From Butyrivibrio sp. (GTDB lineage: Bacteria > Bacillota_A > Clostridia > Lachnospirales > Lachnospiraceae): a stretch of 8,229 nucleotides of DNA. Position numbers and translations under genes: made by a program. Position 1 is the stretch's first letter; each line of letters starts with the position of its first letter. The notes beneath the pieces were generated by a model. That model saw nothing but the letters and a program-made list of their open reading frames with translations, ran no database searches and had not been told where the DNA came from. The stretch spans positions 1-8,229 of the forward strand of contig NZ_JAILQF010000008.1 of assembly GCF_024699075.1 (NCBI RefSeq), given 5' to 3'. This document shows, piece after piece, positions 1 to 5,994 of the stretch.

Positions 1-53
1 TAAGATACTCCTGTTTTCTCTCTGATCTTTTCAACCTTTTCGTAATTTTCCAT
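1..53 (-). CDS. N-terminus of a small DUF4342/UBA-like protein (partial)
   Basis: Only 17 full codons are in the window, from an ATG at 53-51 reading leftward. They encode MENYEKVEKIREKTGVS, and the two remaining bases (TA) would fit a Tyr codon. A Glu/Lys-rich start followed by 'RE+TGVSY' resembles the opening helix of the UBA-like/TS-N fold in DUF4342 proteins of Firmicutes, where it usually continues 'YEEAKEAL'. An AAGGAAGG ribosome binding site lies about 8 bases before the ATG, which supports a real start. The family's function is not established; a UBA-like domain suggests protein binding. The gene lies downstream of the yczE-like gene on the same strand, 131 bases away, and may have its own promoter. 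The call rests on a very short peptide. Confidence 0.6.
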   Translation of the reverse strand, partial: MENYEKVEKIREKTGVS

Positions 54-68
54 AAATTGTTTCCTTCC

Positions 69-98
69 TTTCAGATAAGTTTTATTTGATATCTGAAA
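69..98. repeat. Perfect 9-bp inverted repeat in the leader of the DUF4342-like gene
   Basis: The arms TTTCAGATA (69-77) and TATCTGAAA (90-98) are exact reverse complements separated by 12 bases. In the mRNA the proximal arm ends inside the purine-rich ribosome binding site (AAAGGAAGG). The element could be a hairpin limiting ribosome access or a dyad operator for a dimeric regulator. It has no T-run beside it, so it is not a terminator. Confidence 0.5.
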
Positions 99-123
99 TG
101 ATACACAGCCCAAATTAATATAA

Positions 124-155
124 GATTTTAGAAAGATTAAAATCAGATTAAAATA
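124..155. repeat. AT-rich hairpin and 11-bp tandem repeat after the yczE-like gene
   Basis: GATTTTA (124-130) and TAAAATC (138-144) form a 7-bp inverted repeat with a 7-base loop. Overlapping it are two tandem copies of an 11-bp unit, AGATTAAAATC/A (134-144 and 145-155), matching at 10 of 11 positions. On the minus strand the hairpin follows the yczE-like stop codon and is trailed by TTATATT, so it could be a weak terminator. It may equally be promoter-region DNA for the next gene. Confidence 0.3.
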
Positions 156-184
156 CAACAAATGCGCGTTTCTGTAATTTACAT

Positions 185-886
185 TCAAGAAGCATGCCTT
201 GATCTAAGCACCTTCATAGAACCTGTAAGTGACTGGTGATGGACAAGAGCGGCATTAAAATGAACTGTATGAAATGCAAACTGCATTATAGGTCCTGTTG
301 CAAATGCACATATTAATGTTCCTATTCCTACAGGTCCTCCAAGAATCCAGCCAATAAGTGTTGCAAGGCTGAGTAAAACTATGCTGATAGCTCCAATAGG
401 AATCTTTTTAATACGTTTGGACAGGCCGACAAGGAGTGTATCTCTTGGTCCGCATCCAAGTGATGCTATCATATATGTATACTGGGTATAGCCCATTATG
501 AAAAGTCCCACAAGCATAAGTATTATTCCCTGAGCAGAATATTTGCAGGTCTTTACAAGATCAAGGCTGTCAAAAAAGTCTACAGCTTTACCAACAACTA
601 TAGAATCAATAAACATTGCAATACCTATAGGTTCTCTTAACAATACATCAATTACAAGAATAGAAAGAGAAACAATAATAGAAGCTGTTCCAAATTTCAT
701 TCCAAAGGTATTGGATAATCCAAGATTAAGTACATCCCACGGTCCTGCGCCAATACCGGCCTGAATGGTCAGATAAATTCCAAATCCATTAAAGAAAAGA
801 CTGATGGCTGCAATCATTATATGAAGCATAATTGCCCCTGTAGTCTTATTTTCATATATCTCTTTACGTTTTAAATAACTAAGCAT
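185..886 (-). CDS. YczE-type integral membrane protein
   Basis: This 233-residue hydrophobic protein resembles the YczE/YyaS/YitT group of Firmicutes membrane proteins, whose biochemical role is not settled. An internal duplication is visible: GAGPWDVLNLGLS near residues 46-58 is echoed by GCGPRDTLLVGLS near 144-156, and each is followed by hydrophobic helices and a Pro-Val/Ile-Gly-Ile motif (PIGIA near 86-90, GPVGIG near 184-189). Membrane segments are apparent near residues 22-42, 66-83, 119-135, 165-182 and 186-206. The start is placed at the ATG at 886. A GTG directly before it (887-889) is in frame, but the GAGGT ribosome binding site at 894-898 is 7 bases from the ATG and only 4 from the GTG. 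The gene is divergent from the EamA transporter. The C-terminal tail is basic and hydrophilic. The family call is fairly secure; function and substrate are unknown. Confidence 0.85.
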   Translation of the reverse strand: MLSYLKRKEIYENKTTGAIMLHIMIAAISLFFNGFGIYLTIQAGIGAGPWDVLNLGLSNTFGMKFGTASIIVSLSILVIDVLLREPIGIAMFIDSIVVGKAVDFFDSLDLVKTCKYSAQGIILMLVGLFIMGYTQYTYMIASLGCGPRDTLLVGLSKRIKKIPIGAISIVLLSLATLIGWILGGPVGIGTLICAFATGPIMQFAFHTVHFNAALVHHQSLTGSMKVLRSRHAS

Positions 887-1020
887 CACTATAACCTCAA
901 AATACTAATTTACATTAACCCAAACCTTGCGCAGAAACATGTGCTTCTATCCTTGCAATTTGATCAACTTAATCAGCCTGTAAAGATTATACCGGCCAAC
1001 TAATGTCTGCATCGTATTTG

Positions 1021-1049
1021 TTTATATCATATTAATTTTACTCATACAA
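1021..1049 (-). promoter_or_regulatory. Candidate sigma-A promoter for the yczE-like gene
   Basis: On the minus strand, TTGTAT (1049-1044) is followed by a 17-base spacer and an extended -10, TGA then TATAAA (1026-1021). This would give a leader of roughly 130 bases. A perfect TATAAT also occurs on the same strand at 991-986, closer to the gene, but it has no recognisable -35 at 16-18 bases. Either could be the true promoter, and matches like this are common in AT-rich DNA. Confidence 0.35.
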
Positions 1050-1073
1050 TATATTTTATTCTTTTAACCAAAT

Positions 1074-1103
1074 TTGTAAGATTATGCTTTTAATTGCGAT
1101 AAT
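1074..1103 (+). promoter_or_regulatory. Candidate promoter for the EamA-type transporter
   Basis: TTGTAA (1074-1079), an 18-base spacer and GATAAT (1098-1103, five of six consensus positions) stand about 80 bases before the start codon. A second -10-like TATGAT at 1112-1117 has only a poor -35. The leader would include the 12-bp palindrome at 1153-1164. The rest of the intergenic region (887-1180) is AT-rich and holds no convincing small gene. Confidence 0.35.
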
Positions 1104-1152
1104 TTTTATTATATGATAGAAATAACGAGTTAAAGGTTATAAATAATAATAC

Positions 1153-1164
1153 GCCCATATGGGC
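1153..1164. promoter_or_regulatory. 12-bp perfect palindrome before the transporter ribosome binding site
   Basis: GCCCATATGGGC is self-complementary over all 12 bases and is the only GC-rich patch in a very AT-rich leader. It ends 3 bases before the AAGGAG ribosome binding site at 1168-1173. It could be an operator for a dimeric repressor placed downstream of the promoter, or a short hairpin next to the ribosome binding site. No specific regulator is recognised. Confidence 0.4.
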
Positions 1165-1180
1165 TAGAAGGAGACAATGT

Positions 1181-2095
1181 ATGTGGTTTATTTTCACACT
1201 GGCTACTACCCTTATCTGGGGTCTTGCCGAGCTATTCTATAAAAAGGGAGCATTACCTAATGAAAAGTATGCTCATCTTAAGATCTGCATCTCTGTTGGT
1301 GCAGTAATGGGAATCCACGCCATATTCACTCTTTTGACCAAGGATATTGGCTACGATCCTATAAACCTTATAATGTATCTGCCTGTGTCACTTCTCTATA
1401 TCATATCGATGGCTTTTTCATTCTTTGGAATGCGTTTTATCGAAGAGTCCATATCTGATCCTATAGAGAACACTTCAGGCGCTATAGCATCCCTTTTATG
1501 CGTTATATTCCTGCATGAAAGACTTGAGATTCCATCTGTTATAGCTATTTTAGTTATAGCAGTCGGCGTTGTAGGCGTGGGATTTCTTGAAAACACCGGA
1601 ACTACCAACAGAAAGGCCAAGATTGGCAAGAAGATGGCTATAATCGCTTTCACTATGCCTTTCTTATATGCAATCCTTGATGCATTCGGTAGTTTCTTTG
1701 ATATTTATTATCTTGATGATGTATCTACAAGCCCTCTTGTAGGTATTACAGAAGACACGATTGAAGAGGTTGCCAACACAAGTTATGAGCTTTCATTTGC
1801 CTTTGTTGCGATCATTCTTTATATCTTCATCCGCTCAAAAGGTGTTAAATATGAACTTCCTAAGCAGCGTGATAAAATACTTGCTGCTATCTGCGAAACT
1901 GCAGGACAGTTCACTTATGTATTTGCAATGAGCGGTAATGGTGCTATTGCAGCTCCTATCATTTCTGCAGTATGCGTAGTATCACTTCTTCTGTCACGTA
2001 TATTCCTTAAGGAGAAGCTCACTGCAAGGCAGTATTTCTTCATCTTTATGGTAATTGCAGGTATACTTGCACTTGCAATAATCGAAGGCGATTAA
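1181..2095 (+). CDS. EamA/DMT-superfamily transporter
   Basis: This 304-residue protein has about ten hydrophobic segments and the two-fold repeat of drug/metabolite transporters. Each half ends in the typical EamA signature: SGAIASLLCVIFLHERL near residues 99-115 and ISAVCVVSLLLSRIFLKEKL near 261-280, each followed by a further helix. The glutamate in the HERL/KEKL position is the hallmark of these halves. The second half carries a polar, acidic insertion of about 30 residues (around 173-205) between its first two helices, longer than the usual loop and probably exposed. The likely role is export or uptake of a small metabolite across the cytoplasmic membrane; the substrate cannot be read from sequence. 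The start is fixed by AAGGAG at 1168-1173, 7 bases upstream. An ATG at 1177 is out of frame. The gene is monocistronic and converges on the GH3 operon. Confidence 0.88.
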   Translation: MWFIFTLATTLIWGLAELFYKKGALPNEKYAHLKICISVGAVMGIHAIFTLLTKDIGYDPINLIMYLPVSLLYIISMAFSFFGMRFIEESISDPIENTSGAIASLLCVIFLHERLEIPSVIAILVIAVGVVGVGFLENTGTTNRKAKIGKKMAIIAFTMPFLYAILDAFGSFFDIYYLDDVSTSPLVGITEDTIEEVANTSYELSFAFVAIILYIFIRSKGVKYELPKQRDKILAAICETAGQFTYVFAMSGNGAIAAPIISAVCVVSLLLSRIFLKEKLTARQYFFIFMVIAGILALAIIEGD

Positions 2096-2176
2096 CCAAA
2101 ACAGTTTTATATGTGCCTTATAAAATGAGCATTAACACATCTTGCATAATAGGAGGCACGAACATCTCGCACTAGC

Positions 2177-2212
2177 AAAAGGTGGGAACGGATAACCGCT
2201 CCCACCTTTTTT
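2177..2212. terminator. Bidirectional intrinsic terminator between converging units
   Basis: An 11-bp perfect stem, AAAAGGTGGGA (2177-2187) with TCCCACCTTTT (2200-2210), continues past one A/C mismatch into a CGG/CCG pairing (2189-2191 with 2196-2198) closed by an ATAA loop. On the plus strand the stem ends in six T residues (2207-2212). On the minus strand the A4 at 2177-2180 gives a T4 tail. It follows the EamA-type gene by about 80 bases and the permuted GH3 gene by about 50, so it can end both transcripts. Confidence 0.88.
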
Positions 2213-2225
2213 AAGTGATCACTTA
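2212..2225. repeat. 14-bp perfect palindrome beside the terminator
   Basis: TAAGTGATCACTTA is self-complementary over all 14 bases. It starts at the last T of the terminator tail and is followed on the plus strand by T5 at 2227-2231. It could form a weak second terminator hairpin (5-bp stem, GATC loop) for the plus-strand transcript, or be a protein-binding site. Confidence 0.4.
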
Positions 2226-2264
2226 CTTTTTATTACCATGTATATCTTATCTAACGATATCAGA

Positions 2265-5198
2265 TTATTTCTGAGCACCGTTCTCTACAACTACTTCTGT
2301 TTCTTTCTTCTTGGCAAGATATTTCTTAACTGCGAAGTACTCAAGACAAGCAAGGATAAGAACAAGAAGTACGTCTATAGCAAAGAGGATCTTCTCCCAT
2401 GTAGGAAGTCCTGTCTTTATAGCTGAGTCATATGCACGGCTGTTAACTACAGTGTAGAGAATGTTCTTTGAAGCCTGTCTCATGGCAATTACAGATGTAG
2501 CACTTGTCTGATCTGTAACTGTTGACTGATCTGTAGCATATGTAGCAAGCATAAGGTCACAACCATTTCTGATCATTCTGTCTGAATCCTGGTAACCATA
2601 ACCACCGAAGTAGTCAGTTTCAGCAAGACCTCTAAAGCCCCACTCACCACGAAGTACTGTGTTAAGAAGTGCAGAGCAAGCTTCTGCAGGTACTACACCG
2701 ATGTTGTTGAATGCAACCATTGTTGCACCTGCATTTGAATTCTTGAATGCAATTTCAAATGACTTAAGGTAGATCTCACGCATTGACTGCTCATTGAGCC
2801 ATGTGCAAAGGAGGTTGGTTCTGTTAGTCTCCTGATCGTTAATAGCAAAGTGCTTAACGTATGAGTATACGCCCCACTCTCTTGCACCATTTACAGCATT
2901 TGCACACATCCATCCTGCAAGTACGCCATCTTCTGAATAGTACTCGAAGTTACGTCCTGCAAATGCAGATCTGTGAGTGTTAGTTGCTGGAGCATACCAA
3001 CCTGATACGTCCATATCATTAGCCATACGGCCGATTGACTGACCAAATGCAAGAGCCATATCCTTATTCCATGTGCAAGCGATCATAACTGCTGCAGGGA
3101 ATCCGATAGAACCCTGACCTGTGAAGTTGTTGTTGATAGAAGCAGGACCATCACAGTCGTAAGTCATAACCTTACCGATTGAATCAATTGCTGATGTCTC
3201 ATATCCACCAAGCTCGATAAGTGTATTCATCTCTGATACTGTAAGCTCATCAAGAAGCTCATCCCACATAGGATCATCATAATCAAGACCACGAAGTTCT
3301 TCGAGTTTGATTCCGTTCTTAGCTCCTGTTGTAGGCATTACATCAGAATCGTCATTAAAATCTGTAGGATCATAGTTGGTTTCGTTGTAATATTCTGCCT
3401 TGTACTCATCACTAAGCTCATATGATGTAGGAGCTGCTGTAGCCTCAGCATAGTTAGCAAATCCGTCTGCACGTGAAAGGTATGTTACATCACCTTCAGC
3501 GAACTCGAACTGGTTTGTAGCTGCAACTTCATCAGATTCACGCTTGTTGGACTCGTCATAAACGATTGTAGAATCTACAGAAACTGTATCTGTATCAATC
3601 TTGTTGTGTGAATCAGTATTGATTGAGATTTCATAATCTCCAGCTTCAAGAACATAGCAGCCTTCGCCGTATGTATCATATGAAGCCATGTCTTCAAGTG
3701 CAAATGTGATTGTAATTGTCTCAGATGCACCTGGCTCAAGTGTCTGTGTCTTAGCAAACTGAATAAGGTTTGCTGCTGACTTCTCGATACCACCATTTGT
3801 ATAAGGAGGATTGTAGTAAACTTCTACTACGTCCTTACCTGCAACATCACCTGTATTTGTAACTGTAACGTCGAAAGTAATGTTTGTTCCATCATTAGTT
3901 ATGTCACCCATCTCCTGAGTGAATGTTGTGTAAGAAAGGCCATAACCGAATGGATATACTACAGTATTGTCATAATCAAAGTCCATATTGCCGGCAAGGC
4001 TTTCAGCATAAGCTGTCTCATAGTAGCGATATCCAACATAGATACCCTCTACATAATTAACGAAAGTAGGATAAGCCATGCCGCCATCAGCGAACATATT
4101 AGCTACACCATACTCTTCCATGTTAGTGTAATCAAAATCACCAAAGTTATTAGCTGTTGGTGTAGTAAGAAGATCAGCTACAAATGTATCTGCTGTCTTA
4201 CCTGAAGGATTAACATTTCCTGCAAGGATCTCTCCAAGAGCGTCAAATCCTGTCTGACCTGTACCAGGGCAGTAAAGAACTGACTTGATATGTGAATAAT
4301 CATTAACAAAGCCAAGCTCCATAGCATTAGCTGAGTTTACTACTACGATAACGTTGTCAAAGTTAGCTGTTACTTCATCAAGAAGTGCCTGCTCTCTGTT
4401 TGAAAGCTCAAGATATGACTTTGATGCATCAAGGTCATCTTCCTGATCTGAGTAGCGAACACCTGAAGCTCCGAACATTCCTTCTGTAGAGAAAGTATCT
4501 TCTCCGTCATAAGATGTTGGAAGATCGGCACCCTCACCACCTGAACGAGCGATGAAGAAAATTGCTGTATCAGAGTATTCCTTAGCATCTGTAATAAGAC
4601 TGCCATACTCTGAGATTGTAGGTTCAGGAATAGTCCAATCCTGTCCCATCATACCAACTGTAGGTCTTTCTGTTCTCCAGCCTGTATAGAAATCTACAAG
4701 ATCCTGGTTGTACTCAATTCCTGCATCAGTAAGACCTGTAAGGAAGTCTACTGTAGGATATGCATCAGAAAGAGCTCCTGAGCCTGTACCACCATAAATA
4801 GGATTTGTTGATGACCATCCAAATACATTAACCTTTGTTCCTTCTGCAAGAGGAAGGGCTGCATCATCATTCTTAAGAAGAACGATACCCTCTTCTGCAA
4901 TCTCTGTACAAAGAGCTTTGGCCTCTTCAATAGCCTCATCTGAAATTGTGCCACCACCCATGGCCATGTTTACCATAGAATAAACAGGTCCAAGTAATAT
5001 AGTGTTAACTACTACTACCACTATAAGTGCGAAAGCAAGCCATGCTTCCTTTCTGATAAAGCCCTTTAAAGGCTTCTTTGCTTTGATCGCACAAATTGTT
5101 GCGACGATAGCAAGTACTAATGCCACACCCAGAACTACGAGCTGTGGAATCATTGTTTGAATTACGGCGATAACGTCCGCAATATTGATTGATAACAT
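2265..5198 (-). CDS. Membrane-anchored GH3 glycosidase with inverted domain order
   Basis: This 977-residue protein is a glycoside hydrolase family 3 enzyme, probably a beta-glucosidase-type exo-glycosidase, with permuted domains. In order: helices near residues 14-37 and 52-71; GH3 C-terminal domain about 92-426 (EEGIVLLKND at 102-111, GGEGAD at 220-225, PFGYGLSYT at 416-424); fibronectin-III-like domain about 439-530; acidic linker about 531-630; GH3 TIM barrel about 631-920; helix near 936-956 with a Lys-rich tail. Visible active-site residues are D683 (DGP), R749 (GRNFE), K782-H783 (KHF), nucleophile candidate D862 (TDY) and acid/base candidate E222. A Lys/Arg-rich loop between the first two helices and a Lys-rich tail after the last place both inside, so the catalytic part should be outside the cell. 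Similar permuted GH3 proteins occur in Clostridia. A GGGAG site at 5206-5210 supports the start. It lies 144 bases after gtrA and is the last gene of the operon. Exact substrate is unknown. Confidence 0.9.
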   Translation of the reverse strand: MLSINIADVIAVIQTMIPQLVVLGVALVLAIVATICAIKAKKPLKGFIRKEAWLAFALIVVVVVNTILLGPVYSMVNMAMGGGTISDEAIEEAKALCTEIAEEGIVLLKNDDAALPLAEGTKVNVFGWSSTNPIYGGTGSGALSDAYPTVDFLTGLTDAGIEYNQDLVDFYTGWRTERPTVGMMGQDWTIPEPTISEYGSLITDAKEYSDTAIFFIARSGGEGADLPTSYDGEDTFSTEGMFGASGVRYSDQEDDLDASKSYLELSNREQALLDEVTANFDNVIVVVNSANAMELGFVNDYSHIKSVLYCPGTGQTGFDALGEILAGNVNPSGKTADTFVADLLTTPTANNFGDFDYTNMEEYGVANMFADGGMAYPTFVNYVEGIYVGYRYYETAYAESLAGNMDFDYDNTVVYPFGYGLSYTTFTQEMGDITNDGTNITFDVTVTNTGDVAGKDVVEVYYNPPYTNGGIEKSAANLIQFAKTQTLEPGASETITITFALEDMASYDTYGEGCYVLEAGDYEISINTDSHNKIDTDTVSVDSTIVYDESNKRESDEVAATNQFEFAEGDVTYLSRADGFANYAEATAAPTSYELSDEYKAEYYNETNYDPTDFNDDSDVMPTTGAKNGIKLEELRGLDYDDPMWDELLDELTVSEMNTLIELGGYETSAIDSIGKVMTYDCDGPASINNNFTGQGSIGFPAAVMIACTWNKDMALAFGQSIGRMANDMDVSGWYAPATNTHRSAFAGRNFEYYSEDGVLAGWMCANAVNGAREWGVYSYVKHFAINDQETNRTNLLCTWLNEQSMREIYLKSFEIAFKNSNAGATMVAFNNIGVVPAEACSALLNTVLRGEWGFRGLAETDYFGGYGYQDSDRMIRNGCDLMLATYATDQSTVTDQTSATSVIAMRQASKNILYTVVNSRAYDSAIKTGLPTWEKILFAIDVLLVLILACLEYFAVKKYLAKKKETEVVVENGAQK

Positions 5199-5245
5199 TT
5201 TTCTTCTCCCTTCTCTTCTTTCAGAATAATACTGAAATCTATCTC

Positions 5246-5264
5246 AAAGCTTCTATAAAGCTTT
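5246..5264. repeat. Small hairpin in the leader of the permuted GH3 gene
   Basis: AAAGCTT (5246-5252) and AAGCTTT (5258-5264) are exact reverse complements around a 5-base loop, about 48 bases before the start codon. There is no T-run beside it, so termination is unlikely. It may stabilise a processed mRNA end or have no role. Confidence 0.35.
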
Positions 5265-5276
5265 AAGCACTCTTCT

Positions 5277-5344
5277 ATGTTTCAAACCTTTATGTCTTAA
5301 GCATTTATTTATGCTTCAAACATTTATGTCTTTAACACTTATTT
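5277..5344. repeat. Two tandem copies of an imperfect 34-bp repeat
   Basis: Copies at 5277-5310 and 5311-5344 match at 29 of 34 positions and share the core TTCAAAC-TTTATGTCTT. A degenerate third copy at 5243-5276 keeps part of the unit (TTAAGCA). The next copy would begin ATGCTTC at 5345, which is inside the end of the GtrA gene, so the repeat abuts and overlaps that stop codon. The copy junction forms a 6-bp hairpin (AAGCAT 5299-5304 with ATGCTT 5311-5316). The repeat fills most of the gap between the GtrA and permuted GH3 genes. Confidence 0.65.
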
Positions 5345-5900
5345 ATGCTTCTACAGCCTTTGGTGTTTCGGGGAAGATGATCTTGTTTACAAAGAAGAAG
5401 ACCACCATGGATACACCGCCGTTAAGCACTGTTGTTCCGATATTATAGAGCCATGCCGGAACGAAAATACCTGCAACTGCAACCCAGATACAGTTAATTG
5501 AGTTAACAATACATGTGATAACTATAAATGCTGCAACATACCATGCAATCTGTTTGCCTGGCTTATCATGATTACGGAAGACAAAGAGCTTCTGGATTGG
5601 GAAGTTAACGCACTCACCAATTACCATTGCAATCATATAAGCTGTGAAGTAAGCAAGTCCTCCGTGTGCCTGATCATAACCAAGTATGTTCCAGTCAAAG
5701 GTTTCACCAGCGATCGTAAGAGGAATTCCAGGCCATCCAAATGATGTATCACCAAGGAATGCAAATGCTGCCGGTAAAAATGTAAGAAGCAAATACTTAA
5801 ATACTGTGATCAGATTACTTACGATCACAAACAGTCCACCCTCACGAACCCATTTTGCTGCAGCAGGGTGATTCTGCACAAAATTTATCCATAAATTCAT
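5343..5900 (-). CDS. GtrA-like membrane protein
   Basis: This 185-residue protein has four hydrophobic segments near residues 22-48, 82-98, 118-147 and 152-171, with the layout of GtrA/DPMS-type proteins. The most telling motif is NFPIQKLFVFRN (about 99-110), matching the N-F-x5-F/W-V-F motif after the second helix, followed by a charged cytoplasmic loop; the end NKIIFP is also typical. GtrA proteins are thought to help move or handle undecaprenyl-phosphate-linked sugars for decoration of surface glycans. The protein is longer than the usual 120-150 residues because of an extra polar stretch near 50-80 between the first two helices. The start is set at the ATG at 5900, not the in-frame ATG at 5912, because GGAGGG (5905-5910) precedes the former and nothing similar precedes the latter. 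It lies between two GH3 genes on the same strand, 94 bases after the first. Confidence 0.85.
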   Translation of the reverse strand: MNLWINFVQNHPAAAKWVREGGLFVIVSNLITVFKYLLLTFLPAAFAFLGDTSFGWPGIPLTIAGETFDWNILGYDQAHGGLAYFTAYMIAMVIGECVNFPIQKLFVFRNHDKPGKQIAWYVAAFIVITCIVNSINCIWVAVAGIFVPAWLYNIGTTVLNGGVSMVVFFFVNKIIFPETPKAVEA

Positions 5901-5904
5901 AATT

Positions 5905-5910
5905 CCCTCC
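5905..5910 (-). promoter_or_regulatory. Ribosome binding site deciding the GtrA start
   Basis: GGAGGG on the minus strand lies 4 bases before the ATG at 5900-5898. It overlaps the upstream in-frame ATG at 5912-5910, whose own upstream bases lack any purine-rich match. The downstream ATG is therefore the better start, and the protein loses four residues relative to the longest reading. Confidence 0.7.
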
Positions 5911-5913
5911 ATT

Positions 5914-5934
5914 TATATAGTTCATTGCTATATA
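5914..5934. repeat. 7-bp hairpin just upstream of the GtrA ribosome binding site
   Basis: TATATAG (5914-5920) and CTATATA (5928-5934) pair perfectly around a 7-base loop, three bases from the GGAGGG site. The stem is almost all A/T and would be weak. It may influence translation of the GtrA gene or be incidental. The rest of the 5911-5994 gap contains no terminator-like hairpin with a T-run, which favours read-through from the upstream GH3 gene. Confidence 0.35.
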
Positions 5935-5994
5935 TCAAAATTCTGAACTTTATTAAGCATATTAATGATTTTGGTATCATTTAAGTCTGTCTGA

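Noticed and set aside
543..764. Plus-strand open frame of 73 codons opposite the yczE-like gene.
   Set aside because: It mirrors the conserved membrane protein on the other strand and has no ribosome binding site or family resemblance.
887..1020. Possible riboswitch in the leader of the yczE-like gene, prompted by two GCAAGG motifs and an AGAAG/TTTCT pairing.
   Set aside because: No known aptamer core was recognised, the pairings are short, and there is no terminator-antiterminator arrangement.
2137..2176. AGGAGG at 2151-2156 flanked by the near-repeat ACATCT(T/C)GCA (2137-2146 and 2162-2171), suggesting a tiny gene or remnant after the transporter.
   Set aside because: No ATG, GTG or TTG follows at a usable distance and an in-frame TAG comes within a few codons. 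At most it is a decayed leader.
2238..2426. Plus-strand open frame of 62 codons.
   Set aside because: It is antisense to the C-terminal membrane helix of the permuted GH3 gene, its start lacks a ribosome binding site, and the peptide resembles no family.
3575..4957. Several minus-strand open frames of 69-78 codons inside the permuted GH3 gene (3575-3796, 4370-4606, 4748-4957).
   Set aside because: They are out-of-frame readings of a well-supported gene, rich in Gln, Leu and His from codon-shift artefacts, with no ribosome binding sites.
5964..5981. AATGAT/ATCATT hairpin just after the stop of the canonical GH3 gene as a terminator.
   Set aside because: The stem is only 6 bp, mostly A/T, and no T-run follows on the minus strand, so it is unlikely to stop transcription into the GtrA gene.
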